Shown: positions 42,927 through 54,112, counted from the first letter of the stretch. The stretch: 64,000 bases of DNA from Incurvaria masculella (GCA_946894095.1 OX335658.1:14995001-15059000); one strand, 5' to 3'. The notes: generated from the letters alone by a model not told the origin. A program made the numbers and translations.

Positions 42927-43884
42927 GTCGACACTTTTAGGTCGACTTAAACGGTTTATGTGCTAACTCATTAAATAAGGGATTTGTTACGTCGTTGCCA
43001 CTTAGCTCTTATTCGTATTTGAGGAATTCTAAAGCCCCGATAAAGGCATGCACTGTAATCATGCGAACTTAGGCGCGTCATGTGTTTGCGTGGCAGCAAT
43101 CTGAAGCAAAACTTTTTTTGTGTGTTTATTTTTGTGTATGTTGTAAAGACAAAAGTTTATTCTGGTAATTTAAGGTAAGGTAATGTTTGGTTACCATTTT
43201 TGCAGCCAATCATTCTTGAGAATGGACGAATATGAAATGAACGCTGGTTTAAGTTTATTTCATATTTAATTTATTAACAACTATATCAATTTCACACATC
43301 CCCAACACCGCACTGCGGCACACATATTCACGTTTGTGTTGAATAAGACACAGCCGTGTTTCTTCGCTTTCGGTGCTAAGCGGTCGAGTAAAATCGACGA
43401 GCACTAAGTATGTGTGCTTACTCGGTCCAGACTCTACATAAGTAGGAATATGCATTCACTCATGTTAATTTACTTAAGTGGTACCAATAGCGGCTTCGAA
43501 TGCAGGCTGTCTAGTTCGAACCCCAACACATAAAATAATAACAAAGAAGGTAGAGACCCAAAATTATATATATGTTTATGTTATGTCAATAGTGATGAGT
43601 TATAACCAACCCGTGGATCGATGATGATAAATAAACTAATATATATCATATAAAATATAATTGTCAAAACTTGTATTATTAAGTCTAAGATGTATCTAAG
43701 CTTTCAGAATTATATTGTCAACTTCACTGCTGGATTCTGAAAAAGATATACCAGTGGTATTCCACATTAACGCCATTCATGCAATAAAAAATAAAAAAGT
43801 GTATTGCCTGCCTTGTCAAACAATGAAACTATAATATTAACGTTGAAAGAAGAATGGATGATGTCTTATAAAACATGAGAAAAC
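42927..43884. other. Spacer with a weak box B-like motif
   Basis: CTAGTTCGAACCCCAAC at 43511-43527 resembles the T-arm of a tRNA or SINE but lacks a partner box A. Nothing else was recognised. Confidence 0.35.
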
Positions 43885-44220
43885 ATGTTCACCCTAGCTT
43901 GCTCACATAACGATCGCCCAACCTTCACCTTTTGGAAAGGAGATTCCCCAGTGACCCGCCGACCCATCGACCTTGGCATTCAGCGACACATCGTACCCGT
44001 CCCGCCCCGGCGAGAGGGCCGCTATATTTGGTGCGGTAACAGCGCGATTCTCCGTTTGCATGCTCTACTCGGCTCCCGCACTTGTACGTGCGGTGCACAA
44101 ATTGTTGCAAATTTAATTATAAACAGTTCGCGAGTCCGTCTGTGTGTCACGTTCAGGCCGCTCGCCGAGCTGACTCACTGCTGGAAATTTTCTCTCGATC
44201 TGAATATTCTTTTATTTTGA
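43885..44220 (+). CDS. Candidate ORF of 111 codons in CG-rich island
   Basis: ATG at 43885 opens a frame (MFTLACSHNDRPTFTFWKGD onward) with GC-rich third positions and cysteine pairs (RTCTCGAQ). It ends at TGA 44218-44220. No known domain. The same island contains TATAAA at 44119-44124 with CG-rich sequence after it, so it may instead be a promoter and leader. Confidence 0.25.
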   Translation: MFTLACSHNDRPTFTFWKGDSPVTRRPIDLGIQRHIVPVPPRREGRYIWCGNSAILRLHALLGSRTCTCGAQIVANLIINSSRVRLCVTFRPLAELTHCWKFSLDLNILLF

Positions 44221-45446
44221 TAGTTCTGGGTAATAGAATCAGTCCTCTTGGATGAAAATATAGTTTTTAAGCAGCGTTTGTAGAAATTGTTTCATATAAT
44301 CATACATTGGGTAGGTTGCATGTAAAGTGCTACAAACCAGCTAGCTCTAAATGTTTGAAAAATAATTCCTTTGAGTTCTCAAAACAAATATGAATATAGT
44401 ATCTTATCTGTTCATTAATCTACAACATTGTAGCAATTTTCAGAATTGAGAGAGAAGTTTATATTGTTATTTTCCTTCTTGTAGTAGATTCGGAAATGTT
44501 GTTAATAATTTTAGAATTATTTAGTGATAAATGGGCATGTATTTTAAATACAGAAAATCATGGAGCCTGCTTTTTTAGTTTTGGTTATATTCAATTTTTC
44601 TTCTTATATTTATTCAGTTTAGGTATGCTTTTACTTTGTGTAACATTTTATTTATACCAGACTACTTTAAATTTGACTATACTAGTACCAGTCATAAGTG
44701 CAAAACTGTTTCAATAATAAAAAACTTTTTTTTTTCGACCAATATTAACATTGTTCACGCTTTGATAAACATTACAAAACACATCAGAGAAGGAGTTAGT
44801 AAATTATAACATATAGTTATCAAACGTAGACACACACGCTCACTGCTAAGTGCCCGTCAACTCGTGATCATATGTAGCCTATCTAAGGGCCGAGTGCAAG
44901 AAATGATATTTACGTAAAATAAACGTCAACGTATGATTAATCACGTCAATCATTATGGACAGAATAGCTGGGATATCCATACGGTTCGCTAATAGTGACA
45001 TATTTAAAAATTGATTACTAAGACGTCTCTTCCCACGTCAAACTTCCATTGAAGACTACATGCGTATTGATGAAGTGGCTCCACAGTTTTTGGTGCAGTG
45101 CAAATGCGTTTGCCGCTTGCATGACTTGACGCAAGCGCCATAAGAATTGATGAAATGAAATTAATATTACAACTCGCAAAAAAACTCTCAAATTTACTTG
45201 TATATCATCAGACGTAAAGCTAACCCTTTTAATCAATCTTATATTATTTAATTGTATTTATCCTCCTCTTATCCTGTAGGTTTGGAAAAAATAAAAAGAA
45301 CAATTTGTTGTTTTTTGTGTTTGTTGTAGAGACAGAACCATAACCATGAATATTGCAAGCAGTTCACAATTAAAAAAAATGAATTAAACATACTATTACT
45401 ACAGATTTATCTCGTACTAGTTCTTTGGCATATTTTATACAGCTAC
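44221..45446. other. AT-rich spacer, no feature seen
   Basis: No supported gene or repeat. GTTTTTTGTGTTTGTTGTA near 45309 recurs at 50257-50274. Confidence 0.35.
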
Positions 45447-45498
45447 CTTTTTTTTATGAAATCTGATATGGATGGCTAATACCACATAACCAGGCATC
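45447..45498 (-). repeat. SINE tail fragment
   Basis: TGATATGGATGGCTAATACC and CACATAACC match the tail end of the family S SINE; the rest is absent. Confidence 0.6.
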
Positions 45499-45642
45499 CG
45501 TCACTCCTAAATACCTACTGAGATCTTCACCTACGGCGCTCGGGAACCCGAGGTTCCAAATTCAGTCAGGGCCGCCGCGCGCACACGCTCGCACGTCCAC
45601 TACGTCCAGTCGATCAGTCGTTTCGCCGTTTTTATTCGTAAT

Positions 45643-45767
45643 AATGTCCAATCATCATAGAATTAAATATAATAATTGTTGCGTGAACGGATGTCATAGT
45701 ACACGAAAGAATTTGAAGTTACCTTTCTTTACGCTTCCGAAATATTCTGAAAGGAGAGTTTGTTTTT
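45643..45767 (+). pseudogene. N-terminal THAP-type zinc finger, interrupted by a repeat
   Basis: ATG at 45643 begins a frame whose residues 11-36 read NCCVNGCHSTRKNLKLPFF then TLPKYSERR. This fits the THAP opening C-x4-C followed by F-F-x-L-P-K. THAP domains bind DNA and often derive from P-element-type transposases. The rest of the domain (the tryptophan, and the C-x2-H pair) is missing because a GGGTTCCGTACCC repeat starts at 45768. A CG-rich leader lies at 45530-45640. It could be a truncated gene or a fragment of a transposon. Confidence 0.4.
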
Positions 45768-46060
45768 TAGGGTTCCGTACCCAAAGGGTGAAAACGGAAC
45801 CCTATTACTAAGCCTCCGCTGTCCGTCCGTCTGTCCGTCTGTCACAGGGCTGTATCTCAGTAACCGTAACAGATAGACAGCTGAAATTTTCACAGAGTGT
45901 GTATTTATTTTGCCGCTATAACAACAAATAGGTAAGATTAATAAATAATTAAAATTAAAGGGGGTCCTCATACAAAAAACGTGATTTTTTTGTATACATT
46001 TTTTTACGATGGTACGGAACCCTTCGTGTGCGAGTCCGACTCGCACTTGGCCGGTTTTTT
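45768..46060 (+). repeat. GGGTTCCGTACCC repeat, copy 8
   Basis: Near-complete: TTAGGGTTCCGTACCCAAAG to GAGTCCGACTCGCACTTGGC and a T run. It interrupts the THAP-like frame. Confidence 0.9.
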
Positions 46061-46312
46061 TAGTTTTTGTTTATTGACGTTTTGCCTTCATGTAGGCAGG
46101 TATGTGGTATAGTGTTATGAGGGGCCTATTGAATTGACACGTATTTAACTGGTATCAGCGCAGCACTTTTTTATACATTAGGTAGTATTTATCTATGTAT
46201 TACAAGGAAAAACAACATAAATTGGTTACGCCTAGTGAAACAATAATGGGCAATCATTCGTGGCAGCTCCAGGTACTTATTGCCTATTCTCCTTTGCTGC
46301 ATGTAGTTGGTT

Positions 46313-46569
46313 TTTAGGGTTCCGTACCCAAAGGGTGAAAACTGAACCCTATTGCTAAGCCTCCGCTGTCCGTCCGTATCTCAGGAACCGTAATAGGTAG
46401 GCAGCTGAAATTTTCACAGAGTGTGTAATTATTTTGCCGCTAGAACAACAAATAGGTAAAAAATAATAAAGTTAAAGGGGGGCATACAAAAAAAAAGATG
46501 TTTTGTTTGATCTTGTACGATGGTACGGAACTCTTCTTGTGCGAGCCCGACTCGCACTTGGCCGGTTTT
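46313..46569 (+). repeat. GGGTTCCGTACCC repeat, copy 9
   Basis: Starts TTTAGGGTTCCGTACCCAAA, has a shortened GTCCGTCCG block, ends GAGCCCGACTCGCACTTGGC. Confidence 0.9.
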
Positions 46570-46665
46570 CGCCAGACCAGGACCTTCCTTTCATGAGCAC
46601 GGCGATATTGAACTGAATGGAAAACACGGACAATGTTTTATTACCGTTTCGACCACATTTTTATT
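46570..46665 (-). repeat. SINE body fragment
   Basis: CCAGGACCTTCCTTTCATGA, TTGAACTGAATGGAAAACAC and CGACCACATTTTTA match the middle of family S. It follows repeat copy 9 directly. Confidence 0.6.
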
Positions 46666-46929
46666 GATATTACAATTCAATAACAACAATAACCCGGACA
46701 ATACCAAACAATACTGTTTGGCGGCGGCAGTGTGTGATAACCCTAGCACAAGCCGCATTCCAGCGATATGGGGCGGGTGAGCGACGACGCGTTTCATCTC
46801 GCCGCCGCGCCGGCAATGAGCGACGTAATAAATACTTTATAATAAGGACATGTAGGATGAAAATTGAAAAAATACTGTCGGGGAGTGCAACTTCTGTGCG
46901 TAGCACTATTAGTTATTCTGTGACATAAC
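46666..46929. other. Short CG-rich block, status unknown
   Basis: GGGCGGGTGAGCGACGACGC lies near 46766-46785. Frames on both strands are open over 60-80 codons, none preferred. Confidence 0.3.
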
Positions 46930-47270
46930 TAAGGTTATGATATTAGCTTAATACACCACATTCCCGAAATAATTTGGTATTTATTTATATTGACCTTCCC
47001 TGTATGATCACGGCTACATTGAAATGGATGGAAAACACGGACAATTCTTCATTGCTGCTTCGTCCATAGTTTCATAGTTTCATCAAAGACGGTGAAGGGA
47101 GCCTTCAGTTTTACATGGGTTCCAAACAACGGAACAACTCGCGTTCGTAACGAAATGCACTTATCCAACTCAGAAAGAGAAAGAAAGTGGTGCATGACCG
47201 GGGCTAGGATTTTAACCCAGACCTCTCGCATGAAAGGGAAGTCCTCTAGCGCCTAGACCACAAGCTGTAC
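46930..47270 (-). mobile_element. SINE family S, diverged copy
   Basis: Tail side GATATTAGCTTAATACACCA, body GGATGGAAAACACGGACAAT, head with AGGATTTTAACCCAGACCTC. A short duplication TTTCATAGTTTCAT lies in the middle. Confidence 0.7.
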
Positions 47271-47349
47271 AAGCTATGTTGACATACAAAAGCAATTTTC
47301 ATCTTTACATTCCAGGCGACTCGAGCAGTGCCGTAGTTTGGATACTTAC

Positions 47350-47436
47350 ATGCCGCTTGTCGGCGAACAATAAGCGGTGCGGGGCGGAGAGGGGCGACGC
47401 GGACATGTCGCGCATACTACGAATATCCTGTCTCAT
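47350..47436 (-). CDS. Candidate first coding exon with consensus donor
   Basis: On the minus strand an ATG six bases after an in-frame TGA opens 29 codons (with MSASPLSAPHRLLFADKRH at the end), finishing exactly at CAT followed by GTAAGTATCC (donor 47349-47344). Third positions are strongly GC. A weak TATA-like CATATATTTACAT lies about 35 bases upstream of the ATG. The stop just upstream, the donor and the composition agree with a 5' exon. No homologue recognised; downstream exons on the minus strand were not found. Confidence 0.35.
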
Positions 47437-49440
47437 TGCTCACTCAGACTCTACCAGTCTCTACCTATGTAAATATATGCTCGCATTGTACACACATGCC
47501 TTAAAAACATATCAAAATGCCAAGTGCGTATCAAACGTTCTTTAATTAAGGTGTAGGGTGCATAGTGTGTTCCATTATTTCAGGACCTTCTATGGATTCA
47601 TGGAAACATAATAATTAATAACAAAGTAAGAGATGTATTTAAAAAGTGCTGTATGATATTAAAAATCAAGATGGCGCAATTATCTGAAAAGTTGAAAAAA
47701 GTTCTAGCTATAGGTATGTACGAATAAAACGAATTTGTAACTAGTCTCTCAGCGCTTAAACATTGCTTCCTGTAACCCGTATCGTTAACTAATGGGATTC
47801 AAAATGTCGGCTCGTACTCACGGTTTTATGTTCTGAATAGTATATATTCTGTGTACACTTATTTATGTAATTAAGTAATGAATTAATTTTATTTTGCAGA
47901 ATACTTTGAGGAAGAGAATAAATGAATTGAAAATACCTATATTTTACACCACCATTCTATCAATTTCAATTGTCCTTGAAATATGATTATTCTAAATAAA
48001 TTTGTTATTTGGCACTAAACTCATATTTTTTTAGGAACTGCCTCATCATTATCTCTTTCTTTCTAAGTTAAACACCTAAGATAAAAGTTTTACAGGAAAG
48101 TTTAGTTTGATGCTGACTGCACAAAGACACGAAATTACCATTATTATTTGTTAATTAACGATCTTATTATCGATTAATGAACGAACAATTATTTTCTATG
48201 AATTTATTAGCTAACAGCCCGCTAACTTTATTCAGGTATGCGGTTTTACGAAAAAAACACTTTGGAGAAAGAACAGATAAAATACCTTTCTTAAACCCGA
48301 CGTTTCGACTGGGGTTGCATCCTATCATTGTTACAGGAGAAGCTGAAATATATGATCCTATTAGGTAAAGTGTATAAAATTATCGGGAAGGATGTTGGCC
48401 GGTCTCCTCCACTCGCAAACGGCTGCGAAGAACAAAAACTATATCAGATTTTGTATCTGCGCAGCCGCTAGTGCTTGGGTGGGTTTAGACAACAGCCGTG
48501 CCGGGCATTCTACAAGAAACTACTCTAATTCCCACTATTTAATGACAGGGTTAATATACCCACAGTTTAAAGGTGTTTACGTGCATTTCGTAAAATGAAT
48601 TGATTTTTTTTAAATATGTAAAATCAGTAATGTAAATCTTGCAACTGTTCTCAGATTTATCTCCACCACATAAAACATGTACTTATTTATTCAAGGAGAG
48701 TAATATTATCCGTGTAGTCCCAGCGCGGTGAACGTCAGGAGCCTGCTCGTTTATCACGAGCCCGCAGTGTCACGGCCGACGGTTATTACGCATTTTTGGA
48801 AAATAAATAAGATAAGTAGGCTGAAAATATCACGTAGCTGCTCAATATATTTTTGCTGAAACTTATATTTTAGACATTTTCGCTCTGGCGAAGGCTCCTC
48901 TAGAGTTATTTATTTAGGTTTTCAAAGATAATAAATGCAACAGTACAAAATGGCGCCTGGCATTAGGTCCGATTTAAACGACACTGATGATGTGAACGGT
49001 CAGCAAATTTACGTCTCTGGGTTGATTTATTTCGCCGAAGCCTATGTACAGCTGACACTGGTAGTATATATTATAATTGACTTATCCAAGTGTATACAAA
49101 GTACCAAAATGATTAATAAAAAATAAATTATATGAAATGAATTGAGATTTTGCTCTCATAATGGACTCGCCAAGACTTCCTAGGTGAAGTCAGATGTGGT
49201 ATTTGCCAAGAGATTCGATTAGTACGATTGGCCAATGCTTAGGCTTAAAGTAGCCAATACGAAACATTTGTGAAAGATAGACAAATATTGCATGTTGTGG
49301 TCCCAAACATATTGATAAGATGTTTCAATTCTCGCCATTTTGCATCAGGATAATACGCACAGTGTAATAATTCATTTAAATAAAATTATAGTCTACTGAT
49401 ATTAAAAGCATTGCAAGAAATAAAATAAAATATTGTGGAG
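47437..49440. other. Long spacer, no supported gene
   Basis: Short open frames at 48177-48368, 48392-48598 and 48935-49126 lack clear coding character. A CG-richer block at 48715-48790 (CAGCGCGGTGAACGTCAGG) remains unassigned. Confidence 0.35.
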
Positions 49441-49572
49441 ATGAAAAGGTGGGGTCTTGAGACCCACTGTTCTATCCCCGCTGGTAAGGTGCCTCGCTGA
49501 GCGTCGTTTCTGCATGAGCTCCTTTGGTCCTCAGCGCAGCCACCAATACCGGTATTTCATAAAAAAAAACTT
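49441..49572 (+). mobile_element. 3' end fragment of a CR1/Jockey-like element
   Basis: GGTAAGGTGCCTCGCTGAGCG and the ending TTTCATAAAAAAAA parallel 54036-54112 (GGCATGGTGCCTCGCTGAGC ... TTTCATATAAAAAAAA), which follows a reverse-transcriptase tail. Only the untranslated end is present. Confidence 0.45.
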
Positions 49573-50180
49573 CTGCACAGCTTCTCTCCACGAGTCATGA
49601 TTTATTGATATTTCGATAGTGCTATACGGACTTCTTGTGTTCTTGACGTGTTCGATCTTCAAGTGGGTTGCGCCATCTATTGTAGTGCATGCTAATCACC
49701 TTACATGCATCTGCTTAACTTATATGGAAATATTGTTACCCAGCAAAAATAAATGTGTCAGACCATGGTAGCGTCGATATTTCATACGTATCCCGCGCAG
49801 AGGCCCGGGACAGCGATGCGTCACCTTCAATAACGCTCCCGACATTGAATTTCATCTGAATTTCAGTGTAACCTTGCGGGGAGTAATTCGGGCATTTCAC
49901 GGCTAAAATTAATTGCTTCCCCGCCTAATGTTTCATCTGTGCTGTTAAATTAAGTTTTCATCATCTCTCTAACTAAATTTGCGGTTAGGCAACTTTGATT
50001 GAATTTGCAACGGAATCACGTTATTTAATATCTTTCTGTATAATAGTTACACAATTATTGATTTTGATTAATTATTTGATTTTCTCGTAATCGAGAGATA
50101 ATATTTTTCAATTATAGCTGCATATCACAATGTATTAGGCGAAGAATGTGGCTTGTAATCTTATAAAGACTATGCTTCAT
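49573..50180. other. Spacer, no feature seen
   Basis: A moderately GC-rich part at 49780-49930 has no frame or signal that stands out. Confidence 0.35.
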
Positions 50181-50242
50181 AATATTATTTTTGCCTACAG
50201 AATTTGGATTAGAAACATAATTCTGTAGGCAGAAATAATATT
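50181..50242. ncRNA. 62-base hairpin, pre-miRNA-sized
   Basis: AATATTATTTTTGCCTACAG plus AATT (50181-50204) pairs with 50219-50242 with one mismatch and a 14-base loop. The size suits a microRNA precursor, but part of the stem (TTCTGTAGGCAGA) recurs at 54829-54841, suggesting a repeat. Confidence 0.3.
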
Positions 50243-50660
50243 AATAACAACGATTGTTGTTTTTGTGTTTGTTGTACAGCACCATAACCTATGCTTCATA
50301 ATCATTTTTATCATAAAATAACAATAAGGCCGGGTGTTGAGCCCTATTTTCAAATTTAATACAATTGTATTATAAAAAATCAACTAGACTAAGGATTTTC
50401 AATGGATTAAGACCTAAGAAACATTTATAAAGAAGAAGAGCATAAAAAATAACAACGATACAAATACATTGTGATATTATACAAGAATTTATAAACGTTA
50501 GATATAATTTATACTCAGGTTAGCTTTGTGTAGTACATCACAAATATTAAATTAAAACAGAGGAACTGTATTATAGACTAAAGAAAATGTGGAATAATTA
50601 TGTATTAATTAATAATTGTTTTAGCTGTCAAGTTTTCGAATAACTATGTAAATAAAGAGT
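50243..50660. other. AT-rich spacer, no feature seen
   Basis: No supported feature. Confidence 0.4.
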
Positions 50661-50670
50661 CTTATTCAGC

Positions 50671-50880
50671 TTGAGTCTGAGTCGGCTTCAGAATATTTCA
50701 TTTCCCGATGAACGAGCACTGCAGTGCCTTCGCAAATTAATTCCCCCTCAACTGCTTCGAATAGCCTCGCAACTGACGGAGTTCTCTGGGACGGTGGCGG
50801 AAGTAATCCCGTCGGCGGAGCCTCGCTGCAGCGAGTGCACTGGAGATACCCTACTCCGCCGGTTTACCGCTACAGTATAG
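50671..50880 (+). CDS. Candidate terminal exon
   Basis: After TCTTATTCAG, a plausible acceptor, a frame runs 69 codons to TAG with GC-rich thirds (residues SFPDERALQCLRKLIPPQLL, IPSAEPRCSECTGDTLLRRF). It lacks an ATG. On the minus strand a frame of similar length is also open, so strand is uncertain. No family recognised. Confidence 0.25.
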   Translation: MSLSRLQNISFPDERALQCLRKLIPPQLLRIASQLTEFSGTVAEVIPSAEPRCSECTGDTLLRRFTATV

Positions 50881-51036
50881 CTGCTGCATCGTGGATAATA
50901 TTGAGCAATGCTGAATTTTGGTTAACGCTGATGAATGAAGAATTTAAAGCTGTGAACTACGCTGGGATGCTGTCACATTTAATTATTATACGCATACAGG
51001 ACCATATATTCCGGGAGGTCACGACATTTTTGGTCA

Positions 51037-51536
51037 CGATAAGGTAAATGGCTGAATCTGGGTTCACATGTTAGAGACCAGCCCTCTGATGCTAAATACG
51101 TCGGTCTGCCCGTGCCAAGTGGTTGCGTTTTCTAGATTGGCTATATAAAATAGATGCTGGTATGTACCTGCTGATGAATATACTGATTATCTCGAAACAT
51201 TGATACCTATTAATTATACAACAATAACCAGACGGTTACTTAATTAAATACTGAAATATACCTAAAGTTACATCTGTAACCTAAATCGCCTATAACTACT
51301 AAATGCAACCAAAGATTTGTTCAGTTTTTATATTGCTAAGCAAGTATGTATTGATACTTTCATGCTTCGTCATTTGTATCCATTTACTTTATCATATGTA
51401 TTTTTTGTCGCCATAACTACTTTTTCAGGCGCCTTATATACGTAACGCAACCACTTGGAACAGGCAGACTGACACATTTAGCTTCAGAGGGTTTTACTTT
51501 ATCCCGTGAACCCAGTTTCAGCCATTTACGTTATCG
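51037..51536. mobile_element. 500-bp element with ~95-bp terminal inverted repeats
   Basis: Left end CGATAAGGTAAATGGCTGAA... and right end ...TTTCAGCCATTTACGTTATCG are inverted copies over ~95 bp, including GGTTCAC, CCCTCTGA-GCTAAA and CCAAGTGGTTGCGTT. AT-rich, non-coding interior. Confidence 0.7.
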
Positions 51537-52110
51537 TTACCATTTTTATCGCGACCTCCTAGTCTAATACCTCCGCTAACAACCTGTATAACTCACGTGA
51601 ACATTTTGAATTGATGATGTTTTTCCTAATAATGCGAGTTCCAATAAGCTCATTCATAAGCTAAGATCGAAACCAATTTAAGTAAAAGCGTCTTAGCCAA
51701 ACCCTTGATAAGGAGTCCTAACCACATAAAAAGTCATAACGCTCACTACTAGATGGAACCCAGTTATTCATTATTTTAGCAGAGAGTATTTAACTTATCA
51801 AGTTCATATTTATTATAATATCAACTGGAGGTATTTCTGCAGTTCCGCACTAAATAACTAACCAAAATACACCAATTGTTACACATTTATTGTTATTTCT
51901 TTTAAGTAGTAGCATAGATTAAATGAATCTATGGTAGTAGGCAGGCATTATGAATCGAATAAAATCCAAAGAAATATAAGGACACATTGCTGATTTATAT
52001 TCACAACGAACATGGTTCGATTTTGATGGATTTATTAGGATTTTCCAGGAATGTAGCTATGTATCTGGTAGCCTATTTTGTGAATTCCAGGTCGATAAAT
52101 CAGGAGTGTT
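51537..52110. other. AT-rich spacer, no feature seen
   Basis: No supported feature. Confidence 0.4.
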
Positions 52111-52257
52111 CTCAGAAAAGGAATTCACTTTGACATTACTTTCATTACAAATCGCAACGCTACACGAAATAGGTGGCACGAAATCAAACATTTCCAGTGG
52201 CGTTGCAATCGTCTACCAGAATACTAAAGTAATGCCAAAGTGAATTCCTCCCCTGAG
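52111..52257. mobile_element. 147-bp inverted-repeat element beginning CTCAG
   Basis: CTCAGAAAAGGAATTCACTT (to ACATTACTTT) pairs with AAAGTAATGCCAAAGTGAAT (to CTGAG). It ends three bases before the candidate exon at 52260. A partial copy lies at 39186-39305. Confidence 0.65.
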
Positions 52258-52259
52258 AC

Positions 52260-52391
52260 CTTATTCATCAACTCGAAATTGCCGGAATTGGCCTCCAGGA
52301 TCTGTGCCAGCGAGGAGGTATCGACCCGCGCGGCGGAGGCGCCAGCAGACGCGATGGCGACTCGTAGGACGTCTTCCCGCAGGGCTGACAG
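52260..52391 (-). CDS. Candidate coding exon of 44 codons
   Basis: On the minus strand, AG at 52393-52392 could be the acceptor; the frame then gives LSALREDVLRVAIASAGASA, ARVDTSSLAQILEANSGNFE and LMNK. Codon thirds are almost all G or C in an AT-rich neighbourhood, a strong sign of past selection on protein. It ends AAG followed by GTCTCAG, in which the intron start would be the end of the inverted-repeat element. The peptide looks helical and soluble. No family recognised. Either the element provides the donor or it cut the exon. Confidence 0.4.
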
Positions 52392-52559
52392 CTGGCCTCA
52401 TTACATACATTATCTGTGTTTTGTACGTGTTTAGGTGAATGGTAGGAACTTCGGTAAAAGCTGATACAGAATAGACTAGACTGGAAGGATGAAAGGCTAA
52501 GCGAATTTATTTAAAACATACGAAACAATGATGCGCCTTTTTCTGGACGCTTATCATCA

Positions 52560-52890
52560 TATACCCTCATACCATGATATACCCAAATACACCACATTCC
52601 CAAAAGAAATAATTCTTTGGTAATGCGGGACTTCTCTATATGAGCACGAATTCATTGAACTGGATGGAAACCATGGCCAACGATTTCATTGTCGCCCCGA
52701 CCATGATTCATTGAATGCGATTGTCCCAATCCAGGTATGCTTATCCCTACCACAAATATTTAAAAAAGTGCAGTTTTGCGTGGTTCTTAACGAAAAAGCA
52801 CATTCCATTAACAACTAAGAAATAAAAAGGTGCATATCCTAAGATACGAGCCCGCGTTTTGGTACACGAAAGAGGTGTTATTCCCTAGGT
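52560..52890 (-). mobile_element. SINE family S, strongly diverged
   Basis: CAAATACACCACATTCCC, CATTGAACTGGATGGAAACC and CCCCGACCATGATTCATTGA match family S. The head region at 52840-52890 is only vaguely tRNA-like. Confidence 0.55.
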
Positions 52891-53403
52891 TATTAAACTT
52901 CTTAATTCGGAATCATAATACTGATTTACGAAAACGGAACGGTAAATAAATAATAATTATTTTTCCTTTAACTGTTGAATCGGCGAAAAATTCGAATGAT
53001 ATCGCCAACCCTCGATTCAGAGGTCACAGACGGAATAAAATCTGTCGTCAATGTCGTTACATCACGCACAACATTTTTGACATTACGAGCCATTAAAGAC
53101 CTTAGTAATGGACCGTTAAGGTCGTATTCTCTCGTTACGGGAGACTTAACGGCTGGCAAACGACTCTTAGGTAGAGCAATCGGGATATATTGACAACATC
53201 AAATATGCACACGGGTGAATTTAATATTTATAAATTTCGAACAAGTGTTACTTGAATGATGTTTGCGTGCTTACTGTTCCAGTGCATAAATAACTCCGTG
53301 TTTGTATATGTCGCAGGGAATGTGTAAAATCCGTAAACTTATCAGTTTACTAGGAGATTTGTGACTTTCCGGTAAGTCAATTAAAATTTACATCTTTCTT
53401 GAT
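52891..53403. other. Spacer with an undecided open frame
   Basis: At 52972-53193 both strands are open over ~65 codons (plus-strand residues VVNVVTSRTTFLTLRAIKDL). No start codon, splice site or domain favours either. Confidence 0.3.
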
Positions 53404-53500
53404 ATATTTTAGGAAACTGAAATGAAAATGAAATGAAATGAAATGAAATGAAAAAAATCTTTATTTGCAAGCCTGCAAGCATGGTTCACAAAAAGGCGGA
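53404..53500 (-). mobile_element. 3' end of a non-LTR element with (TTTCA)n tail, reverse
   Basis: Reverse complement reads AATAAAGATTTTTTTCATTT with further TTTCA units, as at 31785-31826. It sits directly against the plus-strand CR1/Jockey-like fragment. Confidence 0.5.
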
Positions 53501-54112
53501 AACTGGTAAATCGAATGATCCTTGGCAGGATTCGGAAAAACTAGATCTTTAAACTAGTAAATATGTATAAAAACCTCATCGACGAGGTCATGACGAGGGT
53601 CAGTCAGATAAGGCCGGTGATAAGATACTGCAGCCACATATGGGAAGGTAGTCCCCAGTACCTGCTGGCGTCCTTGGACTTAATTCAGCTCCGAGCGGTC
53701 CGTCGTGTTGGGGAACCACAAGTCACCGCTGGCTTGGAGTCCCTGAGCCACAGGCGGTTTGTGGGGTCGCTCAGATTGTTCTACAGGTACTACCATAGAC
53801 GTTGCTCTGCCTTGCATCCCTCATTCCTCCCCATCCTACCTATATCCGGAGCACCCTCCGCAGAGAATCAGAGCACCCCCTTGTGGTTGACATAAGGTTT
53901 TTGAGAACGAACCGTTTCTCAAACGCATTTCTGTGCCGCACCCCCAGGATATGGAACTGTCCGCCGGCGGGTGCATTTCCTCATACCTATAACTTGAAAA
54001 GTTAGATACCTCAGCGATAGTCCGCAAATCTGCCGGCATGGTGCCTCGCTGAGCGTGGTTTCGCGAGGTGTTTTTGGCTTTTCCGAGCACCTTTGCTTTT
54101 TCATATAAAAAA
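53500..54112 (+). pseudogene. C-terminal end of a CR1/Jockey-type reverse transcriptase with 3' UTR
   Basis: Residues QIRPVIRYCSHIWEGSPQYL, LDLIQLRAVRRVGEP and LSHRRFVGSLRLFYRYYHRR are the usual end of Jockey/CR1 group polymerases. The reading moves to another frame near 53885 and continues as RFLRTNRFSNAFLCRTPRIW to 54005. An in-frame stop precedes 53563. The 3' UTR contains GGTGCCTCGCTGAGCGTGG and ends in an A run. The catalytic domain is absent, so this is a dead 5'-truncated copy. Confidence 0.75.
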
